Shown piece by piece: positions 54,924-63,994 of a stretch of DNA of 64,000 nt. A model generated the notes under the pieces. That model did no database searches. It saw only the letters and a list, made by a program, of their open reading frames with translations, and was not told the origin of the DNA. Position 1 is the first letter of the stretch. Each line of letters begins with the position of its first letter. Origin of the DNA: Acidovorax sp. sic0104. Lineage in GTDB: Bacteria; Pseudomonadota; Gammaproteobacteria; Burkholderiales; Burkholderiaceae_C. The translations under genes and the position numbers were made by a program. The stretch covers positions 862,832 to 926,831 of the forward strand of contig NZ_JAHUWH010000001.1 in the NCBI RefSeq assembly GCF_019219095.1. Reading direction: 5' to 3'.

Positions 54924-55901
54924 CTATCGGCCCTGAGGGCGGCCGCCGCCAGTGGGCACCAGGTCCAGCGGCGTGGAGGGCCCCGGCGTCGGACCGGGGC
55001 CGCTGGCGACAGCACAGCCACCGCCGTCCGAATGCCCGGCCGCGTTGCTTGCGAGGCGCAACACCCCGGCCCGGTCCACCGACAGCGCCACGCCGTCGCC
55101 CAGGTGCAACTCGAGGTTGCGCAGCCGCTCGGTGTCCTTGAGCACGACCTGTCCCATCTCGGCCGCGATGCGCACGGACTGCATGGCGCCCGCCATAACC
55201 TCCAGCGAGGCGTCCCGCCCGCGCTGGGCCCGCTCCTCGCAGGCGGCCGCATCCCGCCCAGCCGGCACCCGGGCACACCGCCCGCACAGCGTGGACTGCA
55301 GGTCAAGGTGTGCGACCTGGCCCCGCACCTCCACGGACCGGCCCGAAACCCTCAGGCGCTCCAAGGGTTCAAGCGCCTCCACCAGGGCGTGGGACAGCGC
55401 AAGGCTCTGGAACTGCGGCGGCAGCGTGATCTCGCGTATCCACATGTCGCCATCGTCGCCATCGCCCTCGGAGTGCTCTGCACCGCGCGCGCGCACCGCA
55501 GGCAGCCAGCGCAGCACCAGGGTGTCGCCCTCGCGAACTGCCGCAATCGGCGGCTCGGGACGGGCTTCTGCCGCGTTCTCGGCCGGTTTGCGCGTGCTTC
55601 TGCGCAGGCCGTCGTAGCGGTTTTGCAGGGTCAGCGCCACCTCGCTCGCCCCGCCCAGCACCACCCGCGTCTGGGGCGCGTAGCCTTGCGTCTCGCCGGG
55701 GTCTCCTTCGATGCGCAAATGTGTCACCCCGGCAAGTTGCGCCGCATGCACGGCGTAGGTGCGCTCGGCGCCCTCCAGGTCCTTGAAGCGATCCAGGCCG
55801 CTCAGGGCCAGCAAGCCCCAGAACACCACCCAGATACCGGCGAAAAACCATGGTCCCCTGGGGCGCGGGGCGGCTGCAGCACGGGGTTCCAACTGCGCCA
55901 T
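54924..55901 (-). CDS. Membrane-anchored protein of an ABC-2 operon, function unknown
   Basis: This is a 325-residue protein. A basic N-terminus precedes one membrane segment (WFFAGIWVVFWGLLALSG). The rest is probably periplasmic and beta-rich (AAQLAGVTHLRIEGDPGETQ, RVVLGGASEVALTLQNRYDG, MWIREITLPPQFQSLALSHAL, VEVRGQVAHLDLQ), with a CGRC pair and one more Cys. I recognise no family. It is the third gene of an operon with an ABC ATPase and permease (TGATG junction) and may be a partner of that transporter. Confidence 0.7.
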   Translation of the reverse strand: MAQLEPRAAAAPRPRGPWFFAGIWVVFWGLLALSGLDRFKDLEGAERTYAVHAAQLAGVTHLRIEGDPGETQGYAPQTRVVLGGASEVALTLQNRYDGLRRSTRKPAENAAEARPEPPIAAVREGDTLVLRWLPAVRARGAEHSEGDGDDGDMWIREITLPPQFQSLALSHALVEALEPLERLRVSGRSVEVRGQVAHLDLQSTLCGRCARVPAGRDAAACEERAQRGRDASLEVMAGAMQSVRIAAEMGQVVLKDTERLRNLELHLGDGVALSVDRAGVLRLASNAAGHSDGGGCAVASGPGPTPGPSTPLDLVPTGGGRPQGR

Positions 55902-56755
55902 CACGCCAGCTCCTTCTCGCGCAGGTGCTGGTAGGTCTGCCCCCACAGCAGCAGGGGCAACACCAGCCAGAGCGCCGCGTTCAGCGCATGCAGGGCCAGG
56001 CCTCCCGATCCCGCGCGGCCGGACCACCAGGCAAAGAGCACTTCGTGCCGCGCGTCGGACACGATGCCAGTCATCACCGTGATGACGAACAGCACCACGC
56101 CCAGCGCCAGCGTCTTGAGCATGGCCGCCCGGCGAAAGTACAGCGAGCCCGTGACCGCCACGGCCTGCAGCGCCCAGGCGGCGATGAAGAAGCCCCACTG
56201 CTGCGGAATGCTCAGCAGCGATTCGCGCAGCGGCGGGCGAACCAGGGGCACGAACAGGGCGTAGTTCTGCGGGTCCACCGAAGTGGTCTTGAGCCACGCC
56301 GCCCGCAAGGCCAGCGCCACGCCCTGGGCCGGCCACGAGATCGCCAGGAACAGCAGCGTGTAGCACAGCGGATACGCCACCGCGACGACCACCACGCACA
56401 GCAGCCATTTCTCCAGCACGGAGGCCGGCCGCATCAGGGCCAGCAACGCGGATTCGCGCCGCGCCATGCCGTCGAAGTACCGGCCGGCGAACACGAAGCC
56501 GGTGAGGTACAGCCCCCAGAAGTAAAAAGCCGACTGCCCGCCGGTCGAGAACGCCTCGCCGCGCGAGAGGCTCAGGGTAACGAGCAGCAACACGCCGTAC
56601 AGCAAGCCGGTCACCGCCAGGTGGCCCAGGTATTGCCGCAGGTGCTCTGCCCAGTGCGCCCGTGCCAGGAGCACGAAGCGGTTCCACGAAAAATGCGGGC
56701 TGCCGGCGGGAGCCCGCGGCGCGGACAAGGGGGCGGGCGAGGATGGGGAATTCAT
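55901..56755 (-). CDS. ABC-2 type transporter permease
   Basis: This permease has 284 residues with about six membrane segments (YLGHLAVTGLLYGVLLLVTL, WLLCVVVVAVAYPLCYTLLF, GFFIAAWALQAVAVTGSLYF, LALGVVLFVITVMTGIV). It overlaps the ATPase gene by four bases (ATGA) and ends at the start of a membrane-anchored protein gene. Type and direction of transport cannot be told. Confidence 0.82.
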   Translation of the reverse strand: MNSPSSPAPLSAPRAPAGSPHFSWNRFVLLARAHWAEHLRQYLGHLAVTGLLYGVLLLVTLSLSRGEAFSTGGQSAFYFWGLYLTGFVFAGRYFDGMARRESALLALMRPASVLEKWLLCVVVVAVAYPLCYTLLFLAISWPAQGVALALRAAWLKTTSVDPQNYALFVPLVRPPLRESLLSIPQQWGFFIAAWALQAVAVTGSLYFRRAAMLKTLALGVVLFVITVMTGIVSDARHEVLFAWWSGRAGSGGLALHALNAALWLVLPLLLWGQTYQHLREKELA

Positions 56756-57660
56756 GCGTGCTCCTCCCCGTGCGCCGGGGCATCGTGCAGCGGGGCCAGG
56801 GCCTGCAGCACCGTGTCGCGGTTCAGGCTGAGCGCCTTGTACAAAAGCTCCAGCTGGACCGCGCTCCCCGACGGCGCGGGCTCGCCCGGCGCCCCGTCGC
56901 CGCGCAGCGCCACATAGGCCAGCTGGTGCCCGATGCGCTCCTGGTACAGCAGCGCGCCCTCGGCCTGTGCGCGTGCGGCTTCTTCATCGTGCGCCACGCC
57001 CATGGACAGCAGGCGCGCCAGGTCGTCCATGCGCGCGGACAGCGCGAGCCGCCCCTGGTCGATGAACCAGATGTGGCTCAGGATGCTCTCCAGGTCGTGC
57101 GCCTGGTGGGTGCTGATCAGCACCGCGCGGTGCGCGTGTTCGGGGCGCTGCAGCAGCTTGCGAAACTGCGCGCGGCCCACGATGTCCAGGCCATTGGTGG
57201 GCTCGTCCATCAGCAGCAACGGGGTGCCCGTGGCCAGCGCAAAGGCGATGGCGGCCTTCTTCTTCTGCCCCAGGCTCATGGACTCGAAGCGCTCCGTCTG
57301 CGGCACCTCGAAATGCGCCAGGTACTCGCTCAGCAGGTCGGTGGAGAAACGGGGGTAGAACACCCCCTGGGTCGCCGCCAGCTGCGCGCACGTGAGGTTG
57401 GGCAGGTGAAACTCTTCCGGGACGATGTAGATGGCGGCGAGGAGGTCCGCCGCGCGCTCGCGCGGGTTGCGCCCCAGCACCTCGATACGCCCGGACCAGG
57501 GCGTGAGCAGGCCGCACAGCAGCTTGAGCAGCGTGGACTTGCCGCTGCCGTTGCGCCCAAAAAGCCCGTAGATGCCGGGCTGCTCCACGCGCGCCGCAAA
57601 GCCCTGGTACAGCAGGTGGCGGCCATAGCCGAACTGCAGGTCATCGATTGAAATCATCAT
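56752..57660 (-). CDS. ABC transporter ATPase (YtrB/BcrA-like)
   Basis: This ABC ATPase has 302 residues: Walker A LFGRNGSGKSTLLKLLCGLL, signature SLGQKKKAAIAFALATG, Walker B PLLLMDEPTNGLDI and switch His in LISTHQAHDLESI. The C-terminal ~90 residues resemble those of ABC-2 exporters of the YtrB group. The Lrp-type regulator gene lies 60 bases upstream on the same strand. Two adjacent ATG codons (57660, 57657) are possible starts. Confidence 0.88.
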   Translation of the reverse strand: MMISIDDLQFGYGRHLLYQGFAARVEQPGIYGLFGRNGSGKSTLLKLLCGLLTPWSGRIEVLGRNPRERAADLLAAIYIVPEEFHLPNLTCAQLAATQGVFYPRFSTDLLSEYLAHFEVPQTERFESMSLGQKKKAAIAFALATGTPLLLMDEPTNGLDIVGRAQFRKLLQRPEHAHRAVLISTHQAHDLESILSHIWFIDQGRLALSARMDDLARLLSMGVAHDEEAARAQAEGALLYQERIGHQLAYVALRGDGAPGEPAPSGSAVQLELLYKALSLNRDTVLQALAPLHDAPAHGEEHA

Positions 57661-57720
57661 GCTGTGAACCGCCCTCCCGCGGCCCCGGGCGCGATGCCAT
57701 GCCCCGGTGCGCGCGGATTG

Positions 57721-58203
57721 TCACACGGGCACGGCGGTGGTCGCCTTCACGCGGTCGAGCACGAAACTCGTCTTGCAGTCCTGCACGCTCGGGTGCTTGA
57801 GCAGTGTGTCCATGATGAAGCGGCTGTAGTGCGCCATGTCGGCGACCACCACGCGCAGCAGGTAGTCCATCTCGCCGGTGAGCGACGCGCACTCCACCAC
57901 CTCAGGCCAGGTCTGCACGCTCGCGCGAAACAGGTCCATGGGGTTGCGCTTGTGGCTTTCGGTGTGCTTTTCAAGCCGCACGTTGAGATAGGCCGTCAGG
58001 CCCAGCCCCACCGCCTCGGGCGGGACCAGGGCCACGTAACGCTCGATCACGCCGCTGTCCTCCAGCCGCTTCACGCGGCGCAGCACCGCGCTGGGCGACA
58101 GGCCCACCTGTTCGCCGATGACGTCGTAGGTTTCGCGGCCATTTTGCTGCAGGCGGCGCAGGATGGCGCGATCGAGCTTGTCCAATGCGTCAAAGGCTTT
58201 CAT
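57721..58203 (-). CDS. Lrp/AsnC-family transcriptional regulator
   Basis: This regulator has 160 residues: helix-turn-helix (LDKLDRAILRRLQQNGRETY, VGLSPSAVLRRVKRLEDSGV) and an AsnC effector domain (LTAYLNVRLEKHTES, VVECASLTGEMDYLLRVVVA, TSFVLDRVKATTAVPV). ATG 58203 is the first residue of the conserved part. Lrp genes of this type usually adjoin hpd in Burkholderiales; here a lipase pair lies between. Tyrosine-pathway control is a reasonable guess. Confidence 0.92.
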   Translation of the reverse strand: MKAFDALDKLDRAILRRLQQNGRETYDVIGEQVGLSPSAVLRRVKRLEDSGVIERYVALVPPEAVGLGLTAYLNVRLEKHTESHKRNPMDLFRASVQTWPEVVECASLTGEMDYLLRVVVADMAHYSRFIMDTLLKHPSVQDCKTSFVLDRVKATTAVPV

Positions 58204-58313
58204 GGCGCAGGATTCTATGAACTGCGGCGCTTTCGCGCTGACCACATTGCGGGCACGGGTATGTCCCGATAGTGACAAGGGCTTCTCCCACGAAGAATGA
58301 ATTCCGCAAAAAC

Positions 58314-58325
58314 GAACGATCGTTC
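58314..58325. promoter_or_regulatory. Perfect palindrome upstream of the lipase gene
   Basis: GAACGATCGTTC is flanked by A-rich and T-rich arms (AAAAAC on the left, TTTTTT on the right) and lies about 45 bases before the lipase ATG. The pattern is typical of TetR-family operators. The cognate regulator is not evident in the window. Confidence 0.5.
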
Positions 58326-58367
58326 TTTTTTGCAAATACAAGAAATCACATCAACGGAGACAAACAC

Positions 58368-59306
58368 ATGACCGGATTTTTGAGCCGCTTTCTGCGGCGA
58401 CTGGTGCTGGCGGCGACTGCGGGGCTGCTGCTGGCGGGTGTGGGCGCGCAGGCGCAAACGGGCTACACGCAGACGCGCTACCCCATCGTGCTGGTGCACG
58501 GGCTGTTCGGCTTTGACTCGGCGCTGGGCATCGACTACTTCTACGGTATCCCGGACGCCCTGCGCCAGGGCGGCGCCAAGGTCTACGTGGCGCAGGTCTC
58601 TGCCGCCAACAGCAGCGAGGTGAGGGGCGAACAACTGCTGGCGCAGGTCAAGACCATCCTCGCGATCACGGGCGCAGGCAAGGTCAACCTGGTCGGCCAC
58701 TCGCACGGCGGGCCCACCACCCGCTATGTGGCGGGCGTGGCCCCGCAGCTGGTGGCCTCGGTGACCTCCATCGGGGGCGTGAACAAGGGCTCGCGCGTGG
58801 CCGACATCCTGCGGGGGGTGGCGCCTGCGGGCTCGGTCTCGGAGGCCGTGGCCAACAGCGCGGCCAAGGCGCTGGTGGCGTTGATCAACCTGACCTCCGG
58901 CGGCACGGGCCTGCCCCAGATGCCCACGGCCGCCCTCGATTCCCTGACCACACGCGGGCTGGCAGACTTCAACCGCCGCTTCCCGCAAGGCCTGCCCAGC
59001 GGCTGCGGCAGCGGCGCCGAGCTGGTCAACGGTGTGCGCTACTACTCGTGGACGGGCACGCAGCCCCTGACCAACGTGCTCGACGCGAGCGACGGCCTGC
59101 TCAGCGTGCTGAGCCTCACCTTCGGAGAAGCCAATGACGGCCTGGTGTCGGCCTGCTCGTCGCGCCTGGGCAAGCACCTGGGCGACTACCGCCAGAACCA
59201 CCTGGACGAGGTGAACCAGCTGGTGGGCCTGCGCGACTGGTTCTCCACCGACCCGGTGACGCTGTACCGCCAGCACGCCAACCGGCTCAAGGCTCAGGGC
59301 CTGTAA
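58368..59306 (+). CDS. Secreted triacylglycerol lipase (family I)
   Basis: This is an exported lipase of 312 residues. The signal peptide (MTGFLSRFLRRLVLAATAGL to GAQA) is followed by PIVLVHGLFGFDSALGIDYF (oxyanion hole), the nucleophile elbow VNLVGHSHGGPTTRYVAGVA, and the catalytic Asp/His region ANDGLVSACSSRLGKHLGDY. Two Cys (SGCGSG and SACSS) fit the disulfide of family I.1/I.2 lipases. Its foldase gene follows directly. Such lipases fold in the periplasm and leave through the type II system, which is encoded in this window. Confidence 0.93.
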   Translation: MTGFLSRFLRRLVLAATAGLLLAGVGAQAQTGYTQTRYPIVLVHGLFGFDSALGIDYFYGIPDALRQGGAKVYVAQVSAANSSEVRGEQLLAQVKTILAITGAGKVNLVGHSHGGPTTRYVAGVAPQLVASVTSIGGVNKGSRVADILRGVAPAGSVSEAVANSAAKALVALINLTSGGTGLPQMPTAALDSLTTRGLADFNRRFPQGLPSGCGSGAELVNGVRYYSWTGTQPLTNVLDASDGLLSVLSLTFGEANDGLVSACSSRLGKHLGDYRQNHLDEVNQLVGLRDWFSTDPVTLYRQHANRLKAQGL

Positions 59307-59309
59307 GCC

Positions 59310-60308
59310 ATGCAGCGCACCCGTGTGATCGCAGGGGCTGCGGCCCTGGCCGCCTTGGCCGGCGCCGCTCTTTGGTGGCTCGGCCCCACGGCGGAGCCGG
59401 GTGCGCAAGGCCCGGGCCAGGGTGCATGGGACGCCGGCGCGCACGGCGAGGCAGGGGCAGGCCCGGGCGCCATCGCGCCGGGCCGGGTGGCACAGGGCAG
59501 CGTCCTCGGGCCCTCTCCACAGGGTGCCCCCGCCGACTCCACCGATCCCCTGCTGGTGCACGGGCTGCGCGACACCCTCGAAGCCATGCTGCTGGAAGCG
59601 GGCGATGCCAGCGACCCCTCGGCACTCAAGCAGCGGCTTGCCGCGCTGGTCGGGCGGCACTTCCCGCCCGCGCTGGCCGCACGCGCGCTGGCGCTGGCCG
59701 AGCGTTATGTGGACTACCGCGTTGCACTGGGCCGGCTGGACGCTCGCGCACCGCAAGACCTGGCGGACCCACGCGCGCTGCGCGACACCATGGAAGCGCG
59801 GCACAAGGTGCGCCAGCAGTTCTTCGACGGCGCCGAGTACGACGCGCTCTTCGCCCGCGAGGCCGAGCTGGACCGCTACACCCTGGCACGCCTGGAGATC
59901 GCACGCAACGCCAGCCTCACCCCCGACCAGCGGGCCCAGGCCCTGCAGGCGGCAGACAACGAACTCCCGCCGGAGCGCCGCGCAGAACGCGCGGCCTCCA
60001 CCGAACACATGGCGGCGGCTGCGCAGACCGCTGCCTTCAATGCGCAGAACGCGAGCGACCTCACACGCCACCAGGCGCGCAGCGCCCAGTACGGCGAAGC
60101 CGCCGCCCACGCGCTGGCGCAGCTGGACCGCGAGGAGCAGCACTGGCAGCAGCGGCTCGACCAGTACAGCCAGGCCAGCGCCCGGCCAGGCAGCGACAGC
60201 GCCGCGCTGGCGAAGCTGCGCCAGCAACTGTTCACCAGCGATGAGCAGCAGCGCGTTGACGCAGCGCTGGCCCTGCGCAGGCTGGGCAGCCAGCCCTCGG
60301 GCTCCTGA
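59310..60308 (+). CDS. Lipase foldase (Lif)
   Basis: This is a membrane-anchored steric chaperone of 332 residues. The N-terminal anchor (VIAGAAALAALAGAALWWL) is followed by an Ala/Gly-rich linker and the helical foldase domain, with LLVHGLRDTLEAMLLEAGDA, HKVRQQFFDGAEYDALFARE (the conserved RxxFFD motif, slightly diverged) and QQLFTSDEQQRVDAALAL at the end. It begins three bases after the lipase stop. It should fold the lipase in the periplasm before secretion. Confidence 0.9.
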   Translation: MQRTRVIAGAAALAALAGAALWWLGPTAEPGAQGPGQGAWDAGAHGEAGAGPGAIAPGRVAQGSVLGPSPQGAPADSTDPLLVHGLRDTLEAMLLEAGDASDPSALKQRLAALVGRHFPPALAARALALAERYVDYRVALGRLDARAPQDLADPRALRDTMEARHKVRQQFFDGAEYDALFAREAELDRYTLARLEIARNASLTPDQRAQALQAADNELPPERRAERAASTEHMAAAAQTAAFNAQNASDLTRHQARSAQYGEAAAHALAQLDREEQHWQQRLDQYSQASARPGSDSAALAKLRQQLFTSDEQQRVDAALALRRLGSQPSGS

Positions 60309-60492
60309 GCGCCACGCCACAACACAGGGTCATCTGCGGCCGAAGCGCTCCCAGAGTGCGCAAAATTTTGATCATTCACAAGATTCCTGCAAATCAGACT
60401 GCCAGCGGTCTTGATTTCGCCAGAAACATGAGGCAGTGCGCGCCTACAGTCCTTGACATTCCTCATCCCCCACGAATGCCGGAGACAAGCCC

Positions 60493-61605
60493 ATGAACGC
60501 CGCCCTGCCGCAAGAAACCGCCGCCCAGCTCGAAGCCTGGGACAACCCCATGGGCCTGATGGGCTTCGAATTCGTCGAATTCACTTCGCCCACACCCGGC
60601 GTGCTGGAAGCCGTGTTCGAAAAGCTGGGCTTCACGCTCGTGGCCAAGCACCGCTCCAAGGACGTGGTGCTGTACCGCCAGAACGGCATCAACTTCATTC
60701 TCAACCGCGAACCCCACAGCCAGGCGGCCTACTTCGGCGCCGAGCACGGCCCCTCGGCCTGCGGCCTGGCCTTTCGCGTCAAGGACGCCCACAAGGCCTA
60801 CAACCGCGCGCTCGAACTGGGCGCCCAGCCCATCGACATCCCCACCGGCCCCATGGAGCTGCGCCTGCCCGCGATCAAGGGCATCGGCGGCGCGCCGCTG
60901 TATCTGATCGACCGTTTTGAAGACGGCAAGTCCATCTACGACATCGACTTCGAATTCATCGAAGGCGTGGACCGCCGCCCCGTGGGCCACGGCCTGAACC
61001 TCATCGACCACCTCACGCACAACGTGTACCGGGGCCGCATGGGCTTCTGGGCCAACTTCTACGAGAAGCTGTTCAACTTCCGCGAAATCCGCTACTTCGA
61101 CATCCAGGGCGAGTACACGGGCCTGACGTCCAAGGCCATGACCGCGCCCGACGGCAAGATCCGCATCCCGCTGAACGAAGAGTCCAAGCAGGGCGGCGGG
61201 CAGATCGAAGAATTCCTCATGCAGTTCAACGGCGAAGGCATCCAGCACATCGCGCTGATCTGCGACAACCTGCAGGACGTGGTGGACAAGCTGGGCATGG
61301 CCGGCGTTTCACTGGCCACCGCGCCCAACGACGTCTACTACGAGATGCTGGACACCCGCCTGCCCGGACACGGCCAGCCGGTGGCCGAGCTGCAGTCGCG
61401 CGGCATCCTGCTGGACGGCACCACGGCCGACGGCACGCCGCGCCTCTTGCTGCAGATCTTCTCCACGCCCATGCTGGGCCCCGTGTTCTTCGAGTTCATC
61501 CAGCGCGAGGGCGACTACCGCGACGGTTTTGGCGAGGGCAACTTCAAAGCGCTGTTCGAATCGCTCGAACGCGACCAGATCCGCCGGGGCGTGCTCAACA
61601 CCTAA
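60493..61605 (+). CDS. hpd: 4-hydroxyphenylpyruvate dioxygenase
   Basis: This Fe(II) enzyme converts 4-hydroxyphenylpyruvate to homogentisate in tyrosine breakdown. The 370 residues include [20 protein letters not shown], the iron ligands in [24 protein letters not shown] and [13 protein letters not shown], and the C-terminal [18 protein letters not shown]. It is a single dioxygenase of normal length. A Bug-family gene and phhA follow on the same strand. Confidence 0.96.
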   Translation: MNAALPQETAAQLEAWDNPMGLMGFEFVEFTSPTPGVLEAVFEKLGFTLVAKHRSKDVVLYRQNGINFILNREPHSQAAYFGAEHGPSACGLAFRVKDAHKAYNRALELGAQPIDIPTGPMELRLPAIKGIGGAPLYLIDRFEDGKSIYDIDFEFIEGVDRRPVGHGLNLIDHLTHNVYRGRMGFWANFYEKLFNFREIRYFDIQGEYTGLTSKAMTAPDGKIRIPLNEESKQGGGQIEEFLMQFNGEGIQHIALICDNLQDVVDKLGMAGVSLATAPNDVYYEMLDTRLPGHGQPVAELQSRGILLDGTTADGTPRLLLQIFSTPMLGPVFFEFIQREGDYRDGFGEGNFKALFESLERDQIRRGVLNT

Positions 61606-61680
61606 GACATCAGACATCCCCTGGGTTAACCCTGGGCAGGTGCCTATACTGCGCGCTCCCCGGAACTCAAAAGGATCCCG

Positions 61681-62649
61681 ATGTCGCTCCGTACCACCTT
61701 GCTGTCCAGCCTCGTCCTGGCTGGCGCAGCCGCGCCCGCCCTGGCACAGAATCCCGCCGCCCCGCTCACCATCGTGGTCCCCTACCCTGCAGGCGGCCCG
61801 CTCGACATCTCGGCCCGCATCGTGGCCGAGGGCACGACCCAGCTGGGCGCCATCACGGTAGAGAACAAACCAGGTGCCGGCGGCAACACGGGCGCCGACC
61901 AGGTCGCCAAGGCGGGCAAGAACAGCAACCAGGTACTGATGGGCGCTGTGGCCACCCACGCGGTGAACCCCTGGCTGTACAAGAACTTTCCCTACAACCC
62001 CATCAAGGACTTCAAACCCCTGGTGCTGGTGGCGCGCACGCCCAACGTCCTGGTGGTGAACGCGCAGAACGCCGCCAAGCTCGGCATCAAGACCACGCCG
62101 GACCTGGTGCAGTACCTCAAGAAGAACCCGAACCAGTTCAAGTACGGCTCGGGCGGCAACGGCAGCATCGGCCACATCGCGGCCGAGATGTTCGAGTCGC
62201 TCACCAACACCAAGATGGACCACACGCCGTTCCAGGGCTCCAAGCCCGCGCTGGCGGCGCTGGAGTCCGGCCAGGTGCTGCTCGTGTTCGACAACCTGGC
62301 CTCGGCCCTGCCGCAGATCCAGTCGGGCAAGTTCCTGGCACTGGGCGTGACCACCCTGAGCCGCAACGAGGCGCTGCCCAACGTGCCCAGCATCAACGAC
62401 AGCGTGCAGGGCTTCAACGTGTCCACCTGGTTCGGTTTGTTCGCCCCGGCCTCGCTGCCCGACGCGGACGCACGCCGATACGCCAGCGCCTTCGCGACCG
62501 CCATGCATTCGCCCGCTGGCAAGGAGAAGTTCAAGAAGATGGGCATCACGCCCGAAGAGCTCACGCTCGACACGTTTGCGCAGTTCGTGCGCTCGGAAAA
62601 CAGCAAGTACGAGTTCCTGATCCGGGCCGCAAAAATCAAGATCGATTAG
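61681..62649 (+). CDS. Bug-family periplasmic substrate-binding protein (TTT type)
   Basis: This is a 322-residue Bug/TctC-type receptor. It has a signal peptide (MSLRTTLLSSLVLAGAAAPA to ALAQ), LTIVVPYPAGGPLDISARIV, ENKPGAGGNTGADQVAKAG, YGSGGNGSIGHIAAEMF and the C-terminal SPAGKEKFKKMGITPEEL. No TctA/TctB membrane genes are nearby, as for most Bug proteins in Burkholderiales. Its place between hpd and phhA hints at an aromatic or organic acid ligand, but that is inferred. Confidence 0.92.
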   Translation: MSLRTTLLSSLVLAGAAAPALAQNPAAPLTIVVPYPAGGPLDISARIVAEGTTQLGAITVENKPGAGGNTGADQVAKAGKNSNQVLMGAVATHAVNPWLYKNFPYNPIKDFKPLVLVARTPNVLVVNAQNAAKLGIKTTPDLVQYLKKNPNQFKYGSGGNGSIGHIAAEMFESLTNTKMDHTPFQGSKPALAALESGQVLLVFDNLASALPQIQSGKFLALGVTTLSRNEALPNVPSINDSVQGFNVSTWFGLFAPASLPDADARRYASAFATAMHSPAGKEKFKKMGITPEELTLDTFAQFVRSENSKYEFLIRAAKIKID

Positions 62650-62712
62650 CAGCCGCCAGGGCAGGTGCGCGCCACCCCGGCGCGCGGTCATGGCGGCAAG
62701 GAGTAAAAGAAA

Positions 62713-63552
62713 ATGGGACAAGCCCCTGTCGTCTATGGCCAATCCGCCCGCCCGCCACGCGGCGACTACTCGCGCGCCAGCGAGGACTACACCTGCACGC
62801 AGGATTACGCGAGCTACACCGCCGCCGACCACGACACCTACCGTCGCCTGTACGAGCGCCAGCGCGCGCTGCTGCCGGGCCTGGCCAGCCAGGCGTTCAT
62901 CGACGCCCTGCCCTCGCTGGGCGCGAGCGACCGCATCCCCCGGTTCGAAGAGGTCAATGAACGCCTCTGCAAAGCCACCGGCTGGGAGCTGGTGGGTGTG
63001 CCGGGCCTGATCCCTGAAGTGCCTTTCTTCACGCTGCTGGCCAACCGCAAGTTCCCGGTGACGGACTGGATCCGCAGGCCCGAGGAGTTCGAGTACATCG
63101 TCGAGCCCGACATCTTTCACGACCTGTTCGGCCACGTGCCGCTGCTGTTCAACCCGGTGTTCGCCGACTATGTGCAGCGCTATGGCCAGGGCGGGCTGAA
63201 GGCACAGGGCCTGGGGTCGTGCGAGATGCTGAGCCGGCTGTACTGGTACACCATCGAGTTCGGACTGATCCGCGAGGCGGGGCAGATACGGGCGTACGGC
63301 GCGGGGATCCTCAGTTCATCCGGAGAACTCGCTTACTCGGTGCAGAGCCCTGAACCCCAGCGCATTCCACTGCAGCTTGAGCGGACGATGCGCACGCGCT
63401 ACAAGATCGATACATACCAGCAGACGTACTTTGTGATCGACAGTTTCGAGCAGTTGTTCGAGATGACGGCAGCGGACTTTGCGCCCATCTATGAGCGGCT
63501 CAAGGGGCTGCCGGAGTTTGCGGCGGATGAGCGGGAGATGGTGGGGGCCTGA
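62713..63552 (+). CDS. phhA: Phenylalanine 4-monooxygenase
   Basis: This pterin-dependent iron enzyme turns phenylalanine into tyrosine. The 279 residues have VGVPGLIPEVPFFTLLANRK, the iron ligands in EPDIFHDLFGHVPLLFNP and the Glu in YWYTIEFGLIREAG, and GAGILSSSGELAYSVQS. The length is normal for the bacterial single-domain type. With hpd it forms a short phenylalanine-to-homogentisate route. Confidence 0.96.
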   Translation: MGQAPVVYGQSARPPRGDYSRASEDYTCTQDYASYTAADHDTYRRLYERQRALLPGLASQAFIDALPSLGASDRIPRFEEVNERLCKATGWELVGVPGLIPEVPFFTLLANRKFPVTDWIRRPEEFEYIVEPDIFHDLFGHVPLLFNPVFADYVQRYGQGGLKAQGLGSCEMLSRLYWYTIEFGLIREAGQIRAYGAGILSSSGELAYSVQSPEPQRIPLQLERTMRTRYKIDTYQQTYFVIDSFEQLFEMTAADFAPIYERLKGLPEFAADEREMVGA

Positions 63553-63645
63553 GGTGGTGGGCGGCACTGAGGTTGAATGTGCTGGCCCGGGGCGGCGTTC
63601 CGTCCGGGCTGAGCCCATGGAGGCCTGGGCCTACGCCCCCCGCCC

Positions 63646-63895
63646 GTTCAGGCTGAGCCTGTCGAAACCGGGGCGCCTCACCCCTACCCGTTCGGGCTGA
63701 GCTTGTCGAAACCGGGGCGCCTCACTCCCGCCCGTTCGGGTTGAGCTTGTCGAAACCGGGGCGCCTCACCCCCGCCCGTTCGGGTTGAGCTTGTCGAAAC
63801 CGGAGCGCCTCACCCCGCCCGTTCGGGTTGAGCTTGTCGAAACCGGGGCGCCTTACCCCCCGCCCGTTCGGGTTGAGCTTGTCGAAACCGGGGCG
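63646..63895. repeat. Tandem array, six units of about 44 bases
   Basis: Units begin at 63646, 63690, 63734, 63778, 63821 and 63866, each starting GTTC(G/A)GG(T/C)TGAGC and carrying TTGTCGAAACCGG and GGGCGCCT. Length varies 43-45 through the C-run. The core resembles the dispersed gttcaggctgagcctgtcgaa repeat common in proteobacteria. A degenerate unit may precede it near 63600. Confidence 0.9.
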
Positions 63896-63968
63896 CGCTC
63901 GCGGGCTCGCTGATGCGCAGCATGCCTGGTTCAAGGGCGGAGGCCGGGAGTCGCCCGGCGGCGAGTGT

Positions 63969-63994
63969 CTTTCTTTTGCTTCGCCAAAAGAAAG
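63969..63994. repeat. Hairpin repeat at the window edge
   Basis: CTTTCTTTTG and CAAAAGAAAG form a perfect ten-base stem with a six-base loop. The motif is familiar as a dispersed repeat in Burkholderiales and could act as a bidirectional terminator. Confidence 0.6.

Noticed and set aside
54640..54936. Plus-strand open frame of 98 codons in the gap before the ABC-2 operon
   Set aside because: No ribosome site, no recognisable domain, and competing open frames on the other strand are just as long.
55902..56783. Upstream extension of the membrane-anchored protein frame to 619 codons
   Set aside because: That region is the permease gene in a different frame, with clear membrane segments and an ATGA overlap.
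63646..63895. CRISPR array
   Set aside because: Units are contiguous and near identical over their whole length, so there are no variable spacers; no cas gene is in the window.
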